A stretch of DNA of 64,000 bases, from NCBI GenBank assembly GCA_900314745.1, contig OMWK01000008.1, positions 174,611 to 238,610 on the forward strand. Direction: 5' to 3'. Below the pieces are notes generated by a model. That model was not told where the DNA came from, ran no database searches, and saw only the letters and a program-made list of their open reading frames with translations. Position numbers and translations under genes: made by a program. Shown here piece after piece: positions 62,149 to 64,000 of this stretch. Numbering within the stretch: the stretch's first letter is position 1; each line of letters starts with the position of its first letter. The DNA comes from an uncultured Eubacteriales bacterium (GTDB lineage Bacteria > Bacillota > Clostridia > Saccharofermentanales > Saccharofermentanaceae).

Positions 62149-62223
62149 TCTTCCCTGGTTATGTATTCCTGATCACAGAACATCCGGATGACCATAGTTC
62201 CAGAGATAGTGGAGGAGAAGTAA
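62149..62223 (+). pseudogene. Remnant of a second loaP gene
   Basis: LFPGYVFLITEHPDD, nearly identical to LoaP residues in the gene at 57790, is read from 62149. In a second frame the text ends VPEIVEEK and a stop, matching the LoaP C-terminus. The middle is missing, with a frameshift. It shows that another loaP-led operon once stood here; a GC hairpin and TATAAT-CCAT precede it as at the intact gene. Confidence 0.65.
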
Positions 62224-62258
62224 TCTTCTCATTCTTTGTATTCTTCTAATATATATAT

Positions 62259-62353
62259 TATAATCAAAGTTCGGAAATGGCAGCCAATCATCGCTCCGCC
62301 GTGTTGACTGCTGTGCCATAAGGCACGTAAAGATCGTATCGAACAGCATTCGA
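62259..62353 (+). promoter_or_regulatory. -10 and inverted-repeat leader of VanZ-like gene
   Basis: TATAAT at 62259-62264. The 90-base leader holds GTGCC-ATAA-GGCAC and TATCGAA-CAGCA-TTCGATA (perfect 7-base arms, about 62335-62353), which ends 3 bases before the assumed start and could block the RBS. Confidence 0.4.
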
Positions 62354-62356
62354 TAT

Positions 62357-62833
62357 GTGGAAGAGTGTACGAGAAATTCGGGGGAAATAAGAATAGACTA
62401 CATCATCAGGGCTAACTGCATACCAATATGGTTCTTCGCCGTGGCTGCGCTTGCTGCCATTACAGCGGGAATCTTATCCAAGAAATGGTCAGGCGGGTTT
62501 CTGATAGGTTATGTTCTGATAATCCTGGGTGAGACGGTAGTATTCAGAACACATTCAGTACGTCAGGTTTTCCAACCACAACTCTTCTGGTCCTATGAAG
62601 TATGGGATATCCAGAAAGAACAGATACTTGCAAATATATTGGCTTATATCCCTCTGGGTTTGATAGCAGGAAAACTGTGGAGATGGAAAGGCCTCTTGGC
62701 AGGATTAGGACTATCGGTCACATCTGAACTGCTTCAGCTGATCACACACAGAGGCCTGTTTGAGTTTGACCCTGGAGAGATATTAGGGACAACTCGCCTC
62801 AGCCCTTATAAATCAAGGGTTTCGGGACTTTGA
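62357..62833 (+). CDS. VanZ-like membrane protein, C-terminus degenerate
   Basis: 158 residues with four hydrophobic helices and the VanZ signature NILAYIPLGLIAG ... VTSELLQLITHRGLFEFD. After FEFD the normal D-x-x-x-N-x-x-G and final helix are replaced by PGEILGTTRLSPYK and a stop, so the end appears mutated. The GTG start has no clear RBS. VanZ relatives affect glycopeptide and antibiotic resistance; this copy may be non-functional. Confidence 0.65.
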   Translation: MEECTRNSGEIRIDYIIRANCIPIWFFAVAALAAITAGILSKKWSGGFLIGYVLIILGETVVFRTHSVRQVFQPQLFWSYEVWDIQKEQILANILAYIPLGLIAGKLWRWKGLLAGLGLSVTSELLQLITHRGLFEFDPGEILGTTRLSPYKSRVSGL

Positions 62834-62890
62834 TAAAGTCGATTGTACTATTTTGGGTCATTTTAGACCATAGAACAATCGCTAGCGAAA

Positions 62891-63241
62891 CTACGAATCT
62901 AACTTGAGTAAGTTAAGCGTCTCAATGTAAATCCATAGCAGCCTTTTCCTATCGTCATCAAGATTTGTGTAGAAATCGATAAGACGAAGTACCTGAGGAT
63001 CGAAGGAACCGGAGAAGTCAAAAGGTGCTGAGGGCATCTTATCAATATCACCCTCAAGCAGGAACTCAGGAGTAACCTGAAGAACATTACAGATCGTCAT
63101 GATCCTATCAGCCGTTGGAGAAGTGTTCTTACGTTTCCAATCTGAGATAGTGCTATAAGAGATACCGGTAAGTTCAGAAAAAGCCTTCTGAGACAAGTGG
63201 CGTTCCTTCATTATCTGAAAGATACGTTCGCTAATGGACAT
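62891..63241 (-). CDS. XRE-family transcriptional regulator
   Basis: 116 residues. The helix-turn-helix runs MSISERIFQIMKERHLSQKAFSELTGISYSTISDWKRKNTSP-type at 1-44 with ADRIMTICNVLQVTPEFLLEG completing the Cro/CI fold. The C-terminal 45 residues form a dimerisation helix. GGAGGC lies before the ATG on the minus strand. Orphan; its target is unknown. Confidence 0.88.
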   Translation of the reverse strand: MSISERIFQIMKERHLSQKAFSELTGISYSTISDWKRKNTSPTADRIMTICNVLQVTPEFLLEGDIDKMPSAPFDFSGSFDPQVLRLIDFYTNLDDDRKRLLWIYIETLNLLKLDS

Positions 63242-63391
63242 GGATGAAGCCTCCTTTCATAGAATACGCATATACACAAAATGATATATGTAAAGTCATT
63301 ATAGCTGGTGTGCCAGAGGCAGTCAATAGAAATTTGCGAAAAAACGCTAAATAAATTGCGCAAATACAATATGGAATATAGACCAACAAAT

Positions 63392-63421
63392 GAAGCGGGG
63401 CGAGAGCTCCGCTTCTTTTTG
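63392..63421 (+). terminator. Terminator, AAGCGGAGC hairpin family copy 3
   Basis: GAAGCGGGGC and GCTCCGCTTC enclose GAGA, followed by TTTTTG. It reads as a plus-strand terminator, yet no plus-strand gene precedes it in the 150 bases upstream. The rest of 63242-63520 has nothing I can support. Confidence 0.7.
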
Positions 63422-63583
63422 TTTCCTGCATTGTCCAGGCAAATGATCACTGTGGCTGAAAGGATAATAGGGAAAAACCAACACTCATTTAATTGCGTTT
63501 TAGCAAATTAGAGGAATAATGCAAGGCAAAATAGAGGATGTTCAATAAGTAAAATAGAGTCTACACCGTTCAACATAGAAGAG

Positions 63584-63858
63584 ATGATCGTAGGCAGATG
63601 GATGACATCACTGGTCGATGGTGAACCGGCATTGACCAACGATAGAACTGTATTTACCGTTGTTTCACCATCTGAGGTTTATTCCAGTGTATCCCGTATG
63701 AATGTTGTTGATATGCCTTGGCATGAACCTGAATTATCAGAGTTTGCGATTAGCGGAAACGTCTTTTCATTTACTGATTATCCCGAAGAGGGTGTATCGG
63801 TAACGATGACGGTACGACATATACTGCTACGTTCGAGATGACGCGGGTAGCAGAATAA
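63584..63858 (+). pseudogene. Frameshifted lipocalin-like surface protein fragment
   Basis: IVGRWMTSLVDGEPALTND and FAISGNVFSFTDYPEEG follow the pattern of lipocalin-like domains in Clostridia lipoproteins (compare the mature part of the gene at 26069). The frame stops at 63841, but a second frame continues DDGTTYTATFEMTRVAE to a TAA at 63858, which looks like the true C-terminus. No signal sequence or good start is visible, so head and tail are both damaged. Confidence 0.45.
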
Positions 63859-63903
63859 GTTAAGTTTTCAGGACGGAACACAAAAGCAGGAATTAAACAA
63901 TCC

Positions 63904-63932
63904 AAGGACCTGGCATCATGTCGGGTCCTTTT
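63904..63932 (+). terminator. Terminator hairpin
   Basis: AAGGACC (63904-63910) pairs with GGTCCTT (63924-63930), followed by TTC. Confidence 0.55.
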
Positions 63933-63961
63933 CTGTCCCAATAATGAAACCTTAAGGCTCC

Positions 63962-64000
63962 TATAATGATACTCATGGAAGACTATAAAACAGGACAAAG
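63962..64000 (+). CDS. Start of a gene cut by the window end
   Basis: TATAAT at 63962-63967 is followed only 7 bases later by ATG 63975, reading MEDYKTGQ to the window end. The short spacing would give a leaderless message. Too little is present to name it. Confidence 0.3.

Overview
The window looks like a chromosomal segment of an anaerobic Gram-positive Clostridia-type bacterium (Firmicutes). Three things support this. The rplU-prp-rpmA-obgE order, together with an N-terminally extended L27 that keeps the Prp cleavage site, is a Firmicutes hallmark. There is a flavodiiron oxygen/NO reductase. The genes have strong purine-rich Shine-Dalgarno sites, with frequent TAATG/TGATG/ATGA coupled gene junctions. 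Genus cannot be decided from the sequence alone. No tRNA, rRNA or CRISPR array was seen.

Layout. 0-7 kb: the 3' end of a PD-(D/E)XK-like protein, then murC, a polytopic membrane protein and a membrane-anchored TIR/beta-propeller protein in one tight run, converging on a DHH phosphoesterase. 8.5-11 kb: promoter, possible leader, rplU, prp, rpmA, obgE. 11-14.6 kb: a ParB-like/HAD fusion, a second HAD protein, a RelA/SpoT-type synthetase and two small genes. 14.6-21.3 kb: a clearly AT-richer three-gene operon (alpha/beta plus coiled-coil protein; HerA-like ATPase with a glycine-zipper membrane segment; PD-(D/E)XK-like protein with a long hydrophobic and coiled-coil tail). This is the best candidate here for an undescribed system, probably conflict or defence related. 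21.4-26 kb: a scar zone with a tautomerase copy, the remnant of a tyrosine integrase, an HD-GYP protein, an EamA permease, a Fic toxin whose VbhA-like antitoxin has an internal deletion, and several gene shreds.

26-37.7 kb: ordinary metabolic and stress genes (lipoprotein, second tautomerase, orphan HigA, nitroreductase, CMD-cupin protein, hicB with a truncated hicA, ArsC/Spx-family protein, double-glycine leader peptide, flavodiiron protein, ParB-like/BMP fusion with phosphoesterase and HAD partners, second PD-(D/E)XK protein). It also holds an unusual array of inverted repeats with a 52-bp period (29.16-29.36 kb). Two near-identical tandem hairpins with compensating base changes separate the convergent genes at 37.7 kb.

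37.8-56.8 kb: envelope glycobiology. A YfhO-type protein and a second polytopic protein diverge from a GtrB/CsbB-like undecaprenyl-phosphate sugar transferase. After pepC comes a collinear export cluster: phosphohexomutase, GT4, gmd, rmd, Wzm/Wzt-like ABC exporter with a carbohydrate-binding tail, two small coiled-coil proteins, two GT4 enzymes and a CapD-type dehydratase. Together these suggest a GDP-D-rhamnose-containing surface polysaccharide assembled in the cytoplasm and exported by the ABC-2 transporter.

56.8-64 kb: accessory region with a RelB/DinJ-PIN toxin-antitoxin pair, a LoaP-type NusG paralogue with an acyltransferase, a truncated AlbA_2 protein, two convergent TIR genes (one paired with a two-helix membrane protein), a GC-rich region that folds on paper into several long stems (candidate structured RNA), a shred of a second loaP, a VanZ-like gene, an XRE regulator and a frameshifted lipocalin-like fragment.
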